NCBI GenBank assembly: GCA_029858165.1
Contig: JAOUFO010000022.1
Location: 1 to 12,511, forward strand
Length of the DNA stretch: 12,511 nucleotides
Direction: 5' to 3'
Source: Deltaproteobacteria bacterium
GTDB taxonomy: Bacteria; SAR324; JACQKK01
Shown: positions 1-6,442 of the stretch, piece by piece
How the letters are laid out: each line of letters begins with the position of its first letter
Position numbering within the stretch: the stretch's first letter is position 1
Notes under the pieces: generated by a model
Database searches by the model: none
What the model was told of the DNA's origin: nothing
The model's input: the letters and a program-made list of their open reading frames with translations, nothing else
Position numbers and translations under genes: made by a program

Positions 1-14
1 AAAGAGAAAAAACC

Positions 15-290
15 ATGAGACAGATATTTCCAGACCATGAAAGTCAGCTGACACGGCTGGGCAAAATAGAAGGGCAGTTGAAAGGTGTGCGGAAAATGAT
101 AGAGGAACGCCGTTACTGCATAGAAATCATTTCACAAATCAAAGCGGTGCAGGGGGCCCTGAAACAGGTGGAAATGGGGGTGCTGGAAAACCACATCCAT
201 CATTGCGTAAAAGAGGCTGTCCGTGGAAAAGACCAGGATACCCTTGAAAAAAAACTGGAAGAGGTGGTGAAGGCTTTTGAAAAGATGTAA
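15..290 (+). CDS. csoR: CsoR-family copper-sensing transcriptional repressor
   Basis: This 91-residue, mostly helical protein has the length and layout of the CsoR/RcnR/FrmR family (DUF156). In that family, tetramers bind promoter DNA and let go when metal binds. The Cu(I) ligand set of CsoR is visible: Cys35, His60 and Cys64, with the Cys-x24-His-x3-Cys spacing of Mycobacterium tuberculosis CsoR (C36/H61/C65) and the preceding Tyr34. RcnR-type nickel/cobalt sensors have His in place of the last Cys, and FrmR-type formaldehyde sensors lack it, so copper is the best reading. The gene sits 30 bp upstream of a copper ATPase gene, which fits autoregulated copper-efflux control. Its promoter and operator must lie left of the window, because only 14 bp precede the ATG. 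Family assignment is secure; the copper assignment is strong from ligands plus context. Confidence 0.93.
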   Translation: MRQIFPDHESQLTRLGKIEGQLKGVRKMIEERRYCIEIISQIKAVQGALKQVEMGVLENHIHHCVKEAVRGKDQDTLEKKLEEVVKAFEKM

Positions 291-310
291 CCCAAAGTTT
301 TTTTAGGCGA

Positions 311-316
311 AGGAGA
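311..316 (+). promoter_or_regulatory. Shine-Dalgarno site of copA
   Basis: AGGAGA lies 4 bp before the ATG at 321 and 7 bp before a second in-frame ATG at 324. It is the clearest ribosome binding site in the window. Either ATG could be the true start, and the difference is one Met. The good site contrasts with the weak or absent sites ahead of the genes at 3533, 3582, 4431 and 5670. Confidence 0.7.
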
Positions 317-320
317 ACCC

Positions 321-2780
321 ATGATGAACTCACAAAAACAAACCATGTTGATCCAGGGGATGACGTGTGCCTCCTGTGTCAGCGCGGTTCAACGGCAGGT
401 AAAAAAACTGGATGGGGTGTTCCTGGCGGAGGTGAATCTGGCCACGGAAAAAATGGTGGTGGAGTTTGACCGGGAAAAAGTCACCCTGGGGGATATTCAA
501 AAAGCGGTGGAAAAAGCCGGGTATGGGGCAGAGGTTCCCCAGGATACCAAACAGGTGGAAATTCCGGTGCAGGGGATGACCTGTGCCTCCTGTGTCAGCC
601 GGGTGGAAAAGGCCGTCAGCCGGGTGGAAGGGGTGCAGTCGGTCACGGTGAACCTTTTGACTGAAACCGCCACCGTGGCATACCTTCCCCAAATCGCAAA
701 ACTTTCACAAATCAAACAGGCCATCCAAAAGGCCGGATACATTCCTCTGGAAGTCAGAGAGGAAGGTCGGGTGGATGCCCATCAGGAAATGAAGGAGCGT
801 GAACGGCAGGTTTTGGGGATAAAAACCGCGGTGGCCGCGATGTTCGCTTTGCCCTTGTTGGCGATTGCCATGGGCCATTCCCTGGGTCTGGTGTTGCCCG
901 ATGGTCTGGACCCGGCCCAACACCCGTTGCGGTTTGCTTTGATTCAATTGGCGTTGACCCTGCCGGTGGTATGGGCCGGGTTCCAGTTGTATAAAAACGG
1001 TGTGAAAAGTCTTTGGAATCTTTCTCCCAACATGGATGCCCTGATTGCGGTGGGGACGGGGGCCGCCGTGGGGTACTCTCTGGCCAACACCTGGCTTATC
1101 TGGCAGCAGGGCGGCGGCGGGGAACTCCATTTGTATTATGAGACCGCCGGGGTGATCCTCATGTTCATTCTGCTGGGAAAATACCTGGAATCGGTAACCA
1201 AGGGGAGAACCTCCCAGGCCATCAAAAAACTGATGGCGATACAGCCCAAAACTGCCGCGGTGTTGCAGGCCGGTCAGGAAATCATCCTGCCGGTGGAGGA
1301 GGTGGAAGCCGGAGAGCTGGTGCGGGTACGCCCCGGAGAAACCATCCCCCTGGATGGGGTGGTGATCGAAGGGGCCTCCAGTGTGGATGAATCCCTGCTG
1401 ACGGGAGAAAGCCTTCCGGCGGAAAAACGGGTGGGGGATGAAGTCACCGGTGGAGGGATCAACCAAAATGGGTTGTTGACCATTCGGGTGACCCGGGTGG
1501 GCAAGGACACCACGTTGGCCCATATCATCCGGCTGGTGGAGGATGCTCAAGGGTCCAAAGCCCCCATTGCCCGGCTGGCGGACCAGGTGGCCGGGATGTT
1601 TGTGCCGGTGGTGATGGCAATTGCCGTGCTGGCGGGGCTGGGCTGGCTGGCGGCCGGGGAATCCGTCACGTTTTCGCTTTCCATTTTTATCGCCGTGCTG
1701 GTGATTGCCTGCCCTTGTGCTTTGGGGCTGGCCACGCCCACCGCGATCATGGTGGGCACCGGCAAAGGGGCGGATATGGGGGTGCTGATCAAAGGCGGGG
1801 AGGCACTGGAACAACTCAGAAAAATCAATGTGGTGGTGTTTGACAAAACCGGAACCATCACCAGGGGCAAACCGGAAATCACCGATATCATCCCGCTGGA
1901 TGGAACCCCGGAAGATCAATTGCTTAGTCTGGCCGCCGGTGCGGAAGTCGGTTCGGAGCATTCTTTGGGGGCCGCTATTGTTCAGGGGGCCAAAACCAGG
2001 GGGCTGACCCTATTGCGAGCGGAAGGATTCAAGGCCATGCCGGGCCAGGGGATAGAGGCCAAGGTGGGTGGAATCCGTCTCCTGATGGGGAACCTGGCTC
2101 TGATGCGGGACCGGGGAGTGATTCAAACCGCTCACCCGGATGAAAAGGGGCTGTCACAAGCCGGAAAAACCGTCATGTATCTGGCGTTGGATGGCAGGTT
2201 GTCTGGTCTGCTGGCCGTGGCGGATCCTATCCGACCCGAAAGCCGGGAGACCATTGAGGTCCTGCACCGCAAGGGGATACAGGTGGTGATGCTTACCGGA
2301 GACAACCGCCACACCGCCCGGGCGGTGGCGGCTCAGGCCGGGATTGATCGGGTGATTGCTGAGGTGTTTCCCGCGGATAAGGAAAAGGAAATCCGGCGGC
2401 TTCAGGCTGAAGGGCTGAAAGTGGCCATGGTGGGGGACGGGGTGAACGACTCCCCGGCGTTGGCCAGAGCCGATGTGGGGATCGCCATCGGAACCGGAAC
2501 CGATATTGCCATGGAATCGGCCCATGTGGTGCTGATGCGGGGGTCCATCCAGGATGTGGCGGTGGCCATCCGGTTGAGCGAGGCCACCCTGCGCAACATC
2601 AAACAAAACCTGTTCTGGGCCTTCGCATACAATACCCTGGGCATTCCCATTGCGGCGGGGGTGCTGCAGATTTTCGGGGGGCCGTTGCTGAACCCCATGA
2701 TCGCCGGAGCCGCCATGGCCTTCAGCTCGGTATCCGTGGTCAGCAATGCCCTCAGGCTGAAACGGTTCAAGCCTGCCTAA
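321..2780 (+). CDS. copA: Cu(I)-exporting P1B-type ATPase CopA
   Basis: The 819-residue inner-membrane pump should use ATP to move Cu(I) out of the cytoplasm. Two N-terminal heavy-metal-associated domains carry GMTCASC at residues 13-19 and 85-91. The membrane and catalytic core has every P1B-1 hallmark: TGES (361-364) in the actuator domain, CPC (464-466) in the transport helix, DKTGT with the phosphorylated Asp508, GDGVND (705-710) in the P domain, and the Cu(I)-specific Tyr770-Asn771 and Met799-x2-Ser-Ser pairs in the last two helices. The normally conserved His-Pro of the nucleotide-binding SEHPL motif reads SEHSL (His547-Ser548). The gene follows csoR with a strong Shine-Dalgarno and no visible terminator between them, so the two are probably cotranscribed. 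Length is typical for a two-HMA CopA. The repressor gene downstream converges on it. Confidence 0.96.
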   Translation: MMNSQKQTMLIQGMTCASCVSAVQRQVKKLDGVFLAEVNLATEKMVVEFDREKVTLGDIQKAVEKAGYGAEVPQDTKQVEIPVQGMTCASCVSRVEKAVSRVEGVQSVTVNLLTETATVAYLPQIAKLSQIKQAIQKAGYIPLEVREEGRVDAHQEMKERERQVLGIKTAVAAMFALPLLAIAMGHSLGLVLPDGLDPAQHPLRFALIQLALTLPVVWAGFQLYKNGVKSLWNLSPNMDALIAVGTGAAVGYSLANTWLIWQQGGGGELHLYYETAGVILMFILLGKYLESVTKGRTSQAIKKLMAIQPKTAAVLQAGQEIILPVEEVEAGELVRVRPGETIPLDGVVIEGASSVDESLLTGESLPAEKRVGDEVTGGGINQNGLLTIRVTRVGKDTTLAHIIRLVEDAQGSKAPIARLADQVAGMFVPVVMAIAVLAGLGWLAAGESVTFSLSIFIAVLVIACPCALGLATPTAIMVGTGKGADMGVLIKGGEALEQLRKINVVVFDKTGTITRGKPEITDIIPLDGTPEDQLLSLAAGAEVGSEHSLGAAIVQGAKTRGLTLLRAEGFKAMPGQGIEAKVGGIRLLMGNLALMRDRGVIQTAHPDEKGLSQAGKTVMYLALDGRLSGLLAVADPIRPESRETIEVLHRKGIQVVMLTGDNRHTARAVAAQAGIDRVIAEVFPADKEKEIRRLQAEGLKVAMVGDGVNDSPALARADVGIAIGTGTDIAMESAHVVLMRGSIQDVAVAIRLSEATLRNIKQNLFWAFAYNTLGIPIAAGVLQIFGGPLLNPMIAGAAMAFSSVSVVSNALRLKRFKPA

Positions 2781-2858
2781 GATTTAAAGTTGGGTACACC
2801 TCATGTTCAACGGTTTTACGATCGGCCAGCGGGAGGGGTGACCGGTGAGAACAACCTG

Positions 2859-3533
2859 TCAAATATGCCTCCCTACCCACACCACCAGTCCGATCACCAC
2901 GATTTCACTGGTATCCAGTTTCGCATCAAACGGCAGGTAGGCCGGATTATCCGATATTACACGCACCATTTCGCCCGGCAACAGTTGAAGCCGTTTGACC
3001 TGAAGGGTGTTTCCCATGCGTACCAAATAGATGCCATCCGGCAAAGCGCCATGCAAGGGGGTTGTGTTGATCAGGATGTCATCACCCGGAGCCAGAGTTG
3101 GGGCCATGCCTTCTCCCCGAATTTCAATTACATGAAGTGATACCGCTGGCCCGTATCGGTTGATCTCCGAGGTTGAAAAAGGCCGGTATCCAGACGCATC
3201 AATCTCATTGATGTCTCCCATTGAGCCAACCGAAACCAACACATCCCGTCGGGGGATCATCACTATCTGGCTATCTATGTCGGTCAGGGAGGGTTGTTGA
3301 GCGTCTTCCTGGAACACCGATCCTTTGCCTGTGGCCAGCCATTCCACCGAAACACTGGCGGTTTGGGCCAGGGAGATCAGTTTGTCTCGTGGCGGTTCGG
3401 TAAAACCGCCCAACCAATTGCGCAATGTGCCTTCCGAAACACCAATTTTTTTCGCATATGACCGAACACTTTCCCCTTTTAATGTAGATGACAACCGTTC
3501 AGGGAAACCTAAATCATATATGTCTGTTGACAT
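2859..3533 (-). CDS. Phage CI/LexA-like repressor with S24 fold but no catalytic serine
   Basis: The 224-residue protein has an N-terminal helix-turn-helix (about residues 12-70, ending in a VEWLATGKG segment typical of phage CI-type repressors). A C-terminal LexA/CI/UmuD-like S24 domain follows (about 95-222). In active S24 proteins the motif around the nucleophile reads G-D/E-S-M-x-P. Here it is G140-E-G-M-A-P, with Gly142 (codon GGC, 3110-3108) where Ser belongs. The general-base Lys is kept as Lys180, 38 residues on, which matches LexA/UmuD spacing. The usual Ala-Gly cleavage site appears as Val102-Gly103. The fold should still dimerise and bind DNA, but RecA-stimulated self-cleavage is unlikely. 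The start is set by the ATG before the HTH; no Shine-Dalgarno precedes it, so a leaderless mRNA is possible. It is probably a phage- or element-derived regulator of itself and the divergent gene. Confidence 0.85.
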   Translation of the reverse strand: MSTDIYDLGFPERLSSTLKGESVRSYAKKIGVSEGTLRNWLGGFTEPPRDKLISLAQTASVSVEWLATGKGSVFQEDAQQPSLTDIDSQIVMIPRRDVLVSVGSMGDINEIDASGYRPFSTSEINRYGPAVSLHVIEIRGEGMAPTLAPGDDILINTTPLHGALPDGIYLVRMGNTLQVKRLQLLPGEMVRVISDNPAYLPFDAKLDTSEIVVIGLVVWVGRHI

Positions 3534-3552
3534 GCGTATTATTTTGAATTAC

Positions 3553-3573
3553 GTTTTACCCAAAACAATTGGG
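3553..3573. promoter_or_regulatory. Overlapping dyads, candidate operator between divergent genes
   Basis: Two overlapping inverted repeats lie in the 48 bp between the repressor gene and the divergent small gene. GTTTT-ACCC-AAAAC occupies 3553-3566 and CCCAA-AACAA-TTGGG occupies 3559-3573. Both have perfect 5-bp arms. The position, between the start codons of a CI-like repressor and a small DNA-binding-type protein, is where an autoregulatory operator would be expected. Binding is inferred, not shown. Confidence 0.4.
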
Positions 3574-3581
3574 CCGATAAC

Positions 3582-3773
3582 ATGATGCCTTTATCAGATT
3601 CAGAAAAAATGAAACCCAGTGAACCCATTGAACCCAGTGTGATTGTAACGGTTCGTTTTCCCATTCCCCTCTACAAAAAACTACAAAGGATGGCTGTGGA
3701 GCAAACCCGGGATAATTTTTCAAATACTGTTCAACGGCTGGTGCTGAAAGGCTTGGAAAACGATCCGGTCTGA
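3582..3773 (+). CDS. Small ribbon-helix-helix (Arc/CopG-like) protein
   Basis: This 63-residue protein has a short Pro/Glu-rich lead and then a pattern typical of ribbon-helix-helix DNA-binding proteins: a beta strand (about residues 20-27, VIVTVRFP), a first helix (28-41, LYKKLQRMAVEQ) and a second helix (45-59, FSNTVQRLVLKGLE). Such proteins bind operators as dimers and often regulate themselves, plasmid copy or toxin-antitoxin units. No toxin-like gene follows within the next 600 bp. The start is uncertain: ATG at 3582, 3585 or 3609 all keep the fold, and none has a good Shine-Dalgarno. The gene diverges from the CI-like repressor and may be under its control. The protein is too short and generic to name; the fold call rests on the hydrophobic pattern alone. 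Confidence 0.6.
   Translation: MMPLSDSEKMKPSEPIEPSVIVTVRFPIPLYKKLQRMAVEQTRDNFSNTVQRLVLKGLENDPV
3613..3639 (+). repeat. Three tandem 9-bp repeats inside the small gene
   Basis: AACCCAGTG, AACCCATTG and AACCCAGTG follow each other without a gap; the middle copy differs at one base. They are in frame and encode the Pro-Ser/Ile-Glu lead of the ribbon-helix-helix protein. They could be a small in-frame variable repeat or a repeated protein-binding site. Nothing in the sequence decides between these. Confidence 0.7.
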
Positions 3774-3795
3774 AAGATACACCCCATGTGGCAAA

Positions 3796-3805
3796 GGGGG
3801 GGGGG
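3796..3805 (+). repeat. Homopolymer of ten G
   Basis: Ten consecutive Gs lie 22 bp after the stop of the ribbon-helix-helix gene, inside an unlikely 62-codon frame (3786-3974). Long G runs are slippage-prone. A one-base change here would cut that frame within about 20 codons in either alternative frame. The run is also a frequent place for sequencing error. Confidence 0.85.
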
Positions 3806-4159
3806 ACAAGATATCAAACACGAAAGGGTGATATTGATCGTTCCGGTTCTGTTCGTTAAACGGGACTTTCCAGAAGTAGCCTTAAAAACAATTCGGAAGA
3901 GGTGGATTGGTGTTCAAGCTGTTGAAATGAAATGGGGGCCTTATCATGGATTTCTCCTCAATGGTATTTGTTAAATTGCTTCCAGCACAAAAGTAAATAT
4001 TATCACATCCTGATATTTATTGGAATGCGACCCCTCCAGCCGATGTACCTGGGCCATCCCCATTTTCAGAAAAATAATCAAATGGTGACATTTGAATTTT
4101 TTGAATTACAAGACGGCATCTCACGTTGTTAACGGATCTCTTTTTTTCTCCCGGTCAAT

Positions 4160-4285
4160 AAAAGGGGAAAAGGGAATGGTTTCATTATTTTACCATAACT
4201 CCCTGTCCGCTGGGTTTCCTTACCCCTTTTCTTACAAATTGAAACAGTTTATAAGAAAATGAAACCAAATTATGATGGGGGTAAG
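4160..4285. repeat. Cluster of nested inverted repeats
   Basis: Several perfect inverted pairs interlock here. CTTACCCC (4219-4226) pairs with GGGGTAAG (4278-4285). TTTTCTTA (4227-4234) pairs with TAAGAAAA (4252-4259), continuing inward with AAA (4236-4238) and TTT (4248-4250) after one mismatch. TGGTTTCATT (4177-4186) pairs with AATGAAACCA (4258-4267). AAAAGGGG (4160-4167) could pair with CCCCTTTT (4223-4230). The pairs compete with one another, so alternative folds of a transcript, a terminator, or a decayed miniature element are all possible. It lies about 145 bp upstream of the signalling operon. I recognise no known riboswitch in it. Confidence 0.55.
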
Positions 4286-4430
4286 GGTTTGGTGGGAGCA
4301 CCCCTGGCCATGTTGGATTATCGTTATCCGTAAAAGGTGTAAAAAGTGATGGCAAACGGGTCAAAACTTTGATAAACCTGTTAATAAGAAACATTCCTGT
4401 TAATTGGATTTTCAGAAAGCTGCGTTGCCC

Positions 4431-5651
4431 ATGAAGCCCGCAATTTATCTGGTTGGATCCCCCGAGAAATGGGACTTTGTCACTGAAATTTTAAGGAAAA
4501 AAGGATACGAATTTTTCATCCTGGAAAACCCGAAAGCCGCCCTTGAATTGATAGGGGGAACGGAAAAGGAAACCCCCGGCCCTGTACATTCCGGGGCCGC
4601 CCCTCCCCGGCTTGTGTTGTGCGGCGGGTCGGATGGAACCGGGTCCGTATCAGATTGGATGGAGGAGTTTCACCGGCTGGCGCCTGATTTACCGGTGATG
4701 GCCCTGGGGGATAATGCCGCGGCGGACCAACTGGCGGACTGGATGAATCTGGGTTGTGCCGGAGTGATTTTTTCCAAAGAGGCAGAGGAAACATGGATGG
4801 CCAGGGTGCAATCCGTTTTGGAAAGGCAGGCACTGCTTTCGGATTATGAGGCCAACGCCTTGAAGTTTTTCCGCCAATTGGATGGATTTCGGAGAGGTTA
4901 CGAGCGGGCAAAAAGAAATCTGGATTCTGCCGGGGTGGCCTACGGCAATCTGATCCATCCGTCGGCCCAGGGGGCGGGCACACAGGGGCCGGTCCGCACG
5001 GAGCTTCGCACCCACACCCCGGAAGGGTTGGGGGGGGATTTTTCTCAGGTCAACTTTCGGGGCCAGGTTGTGGATATTCTGGTGGCGGATGTTTCCGGCC
5101 ACGATGCGGGTGCGGCATTTTATGCGATGATGATCAAAGCCCTGTTTGACCAACAGCTTCTGGCGGGGTGGGATGGGGAGGGTTTTTTAAGGCGATTGAA
5201 CACCCAATTGTTAAACGCCACCCTGACCGAAAGGTTGATAACGGCCATTTATGTTCGGCTGGACCTGCAAAAACAGGAAGCAGAGGTGGTTTCAGCCGCC
5301 CATCCCATGCTGATTCGCTGCTCCCGCAAAATGCCGGTTCCCCGTCCGTTAAAGGTGCAAGGGGATGTCCTGGGGGTGTTTGGCTCCATTCAATTGGAAA
5401 AAAAAAGGTTCAGAATTCAATCGGGAGACCGATTGTATCTACATACCGACGGGTTAACCAATTTGTTTCGGGTTGACGGCCCCACGGGGAAAAAAGAACG
5501 GTTGTCGGAAGCGGGGTTGGATGGGTTGATTCAAACCCATGGAAGAGGGCCTCTGGAGGGGGTTGTCCAAAACATATGGAATGACGCTTTGGCATTTTGC
5601 CGTCACCGGGTGCAGGATGACCTGCTCCTGATGGGAGTTGAAATACCTTAA
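4431..5651 (+). CDS. PP2C (SpoIIE/RsbU-type) phosphatase with degenerate receiver domain
   Basis: A 406-residue protein. Residues 4-130 have the alternating pattern of a response-regulator receiver, but the acidic pocket is lost: the first strand ends in VGSP instead of acidic residues, the phospho-acceptor position reads LVLCGG with no Asp, and the Thr/Ser switch position is Gly. Only the Lys (about Lys116) survives. A linker leads to a SpoIIE-type PP2C domain (about 185-406) with its metal-binding acids in place: GGDF (Asp203), DVSGH (Asp220), TDG (Asp340) and a late DD (396-397), so phosphatase activity is likely. RsbU/SpoIIE relatives dephosphorylate STAS-domain antagonists, and the next gene encodes an RsbW-like ATPase with a STAS domain. 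The ATG at 4431 is preferred. An in-frame TTG at 4404 would add nine residues, and neither has a good Shine-Dalgarno. First visible gene of the operon. Confidence 0.85.
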   Translation: MKPAIYLVGSPEKWDFVTEILRKKGYEFFILENPKAALELIGGTEKETPGPVHSGAAPPRLVLCGGSDGTGSVSDWMEEFHRLAPDLPVMALGDNAAADQLADWMNLGCAGVIFSKEAEETWMARVQSVLERQALLSDYEANALKFFRQLDGFRRGYERAKRNLDSAGVAYGNLIHPSAQGAGTQGPVRTELRTHTPEGLGGDFSQVNFRGQVVDILVADVSGHDAGAAFYAMMIKALFDQQLLAGWDGEGFLRRLNTQLLNATLTERLITAIYVRLDLQKQEAEVVSAAHPMLIRCSRKMPVPRPLKVQGDVLGVFGSIQLEKKRFRIQSGDRLYLHTDGLTNLFRVDGPTGKKERLSEAGLDGLIQTHGRGPLEGVVQNIWNDALAFCRHRVQDDLLLMGVEIP

Positions 5652-5669
5652 ATAATTTAAACAAAACCA

Positions 5670-6428
5670 ATGTATCAATCACATACAGATAACAACAAGT
5701 TAATTATCCGGTTTTCATCCGATCTGGCCGCAGCCGATCGTGTGGTGCTGGAAAGCCAGGATTTTTTTGGGCGGTTTGCCCAGGGAAACCAATCGGATGT
5801 CAAAACGGTCCTCAGGGAACTGCTGATCAACGCGGTGGAACACGGCAACCGGGGGAACCCGGACAAACAGGTGGAGTGTGTGGTGGAGTACCTGGGAGGG
5901 GAAAGGTTCAAACTGGAGGTGAAGGATGAAGGGGAGGGTTTTGACCCCTTTCAACTGAAGGTGGACATGGATGATCCCTTGCAGACCCGCAAAAGAGGCT
6001 ACTCCCTGATCAACCAATTGGCGGATGTGGTGGAATTTGAAGATCACGGCTCCCGGGTAACGGCCTTTGTGTCCATCACCCGGGAAACAGGGGTGGATGT
6101 GTTGGATGAAGCCGGGTGGAAGGTGTTGGTGCCCACCGGGAATTTGACCGCATCCAGTGCGGAAAACCTGAGAAAAATTCTGGTGGATTTGTTTGAAATG
6201 GATTTTAAGAAATTTCGGTTTGACCTGAAATATGTGGAGGATATGGATTCCATGGCCTTGGGGGTGATGGCCGGGTTTGGAAAAATGATGGAGGAAAAAA
6301 CCGGAGACAAGGCACTGGTGGTGAGCAACGCCAACCGGGATTTGGTAAACCTGTTCAGAATGACCCGGCTGGAGAAAGTGTACCGAATGGAAGGGTTGGA
6401 TGAACCGCACCCCATTGACATCCTTTGA
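5670..6428 (+). CDS. RsbW-like ATPase fused to a STAS domain
   Basis: This 252-residue protein joins two halves of a partner switch. Residues 10-138 form a GHKL ATPase of the RsbW/SpoIIAB (HATPase_c_2) type: N box with Glu50, Asn54 and His58, a DEGEGF box (86-91), and a G2-like KRGYSLI (108-114) that differs from the usual RGLGL. Residues 149-245 resemble a STAS domain, with DMDSMALGVM (191-200) where antagonists have DSSGLG or DSTGLG. Ser194 is kept, the following Ser/Thr is Met195, and Gly is Ala196. In classic systems the kinase phosphorylates a separate STAS protein and a PP2C enzyme reverses this; the upstream gene supplies such a phosphatase. The gap to that gene is 18 bp and to CheA 14 bp, so cotranslation as one operon is likely. 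No good Shine-Dalgarno precedes the ATG. The target of the switch is not visible. Confidence 0.85.
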   Translation: MYQSHTDNNKLIIRFSSDLAAADRVVLESQDFFGRFAQGNQSDVKTVLRELLINAVEHGNRGNPDKQVECVVEYLGGERFKLEVKDEGEGFDPFQLKVDMDDPLQTRKRGYSLINQLADVVEFEDHGSRVTAFVSITRETGVDVLDEAGWKVLVPTGNLTASSAENLRKILVDLFEMDFKKFRFDLKYVEDMDSMALGVMAGFGKMMEEKTGDKALVVSNANRDLVNLFRMTRLEKVYRMEGLDEPHPIDIL

Positions 6429-6432
6429 AACA

Positions 6433-6440
6433 GAGGCAGG
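6433..6440 (+). promoter_or_regulatory. Ribosome binding site deciding the CheA start
   Basis: GAGGCAGG ends 2 bp before the ATG at 6443. Its purine-rich core supports this ATG over the upstream in-frame TTG at 6425, which overlaps the stop codon of the previous gene and has no site of its own. The spacing is short if the whole octamer is counted, but normal for the GAGG core. Confidence 0.5.
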
Positions 6441-6442
6441 CC

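Larger units (their letters stand above)
3774..4430. other. A+T-rich stretch with no convincing gene
   Basis: About 650 bp between the ribbon-helix-helix gene and the signalling operon. Open frames on the + strand at 3786-3974 (62 codons) and 3932-4132 (66 codons), and on the - strand at 4185-4394, have no Shine-Dalgarno and no recognisable domain, and their composition does not look coding. The stretch holds a ten-G run (3796-3805), a small dyad TATCA-CATCC-TGATA (4001-4015), a cluster of inverted repeats (4160-4285) and a palindromic TCAAAACTTTGA (4361-4372). The promoter of the downstream operon is expected in its right half, but I cannot pick a convincing -35/-10 pair. It may be the remains of a decayed gene or of an inserted element. 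Confidence 0.5.

Noticed and set aside
705..1961. Long open frame on the - strand inside copA (418 codons)
   Set aside because: It is antisense to a fully recognised copA. Its translation is rich in His, Gly and Pro without domain pattern, the expected shadow of a G-rich gene.
2790..3140. Open frame on the + strand opposite the CI-like repressor
   Set aside because: It overlaps a recognised repressor gene on the other strand and shows no domain.
3573..3580. GCCGATAA, identical to the flagellar sigma-28 -10 consensus
   Set aside because: No TAAA-like -35 lies at the right distance (the bases are TTTT), and it nearly touches the ATG at 3582. It is tempting next to chemotaxis genes but unsupported.
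3786..3974. Possible 62-residue small protein containing the G run
   Set aside because: No ribosome site, no recognisable fold, and Trp/Arg/Gly-rich composition around the homopolymer. Kept only as part of the non-coding stretch.
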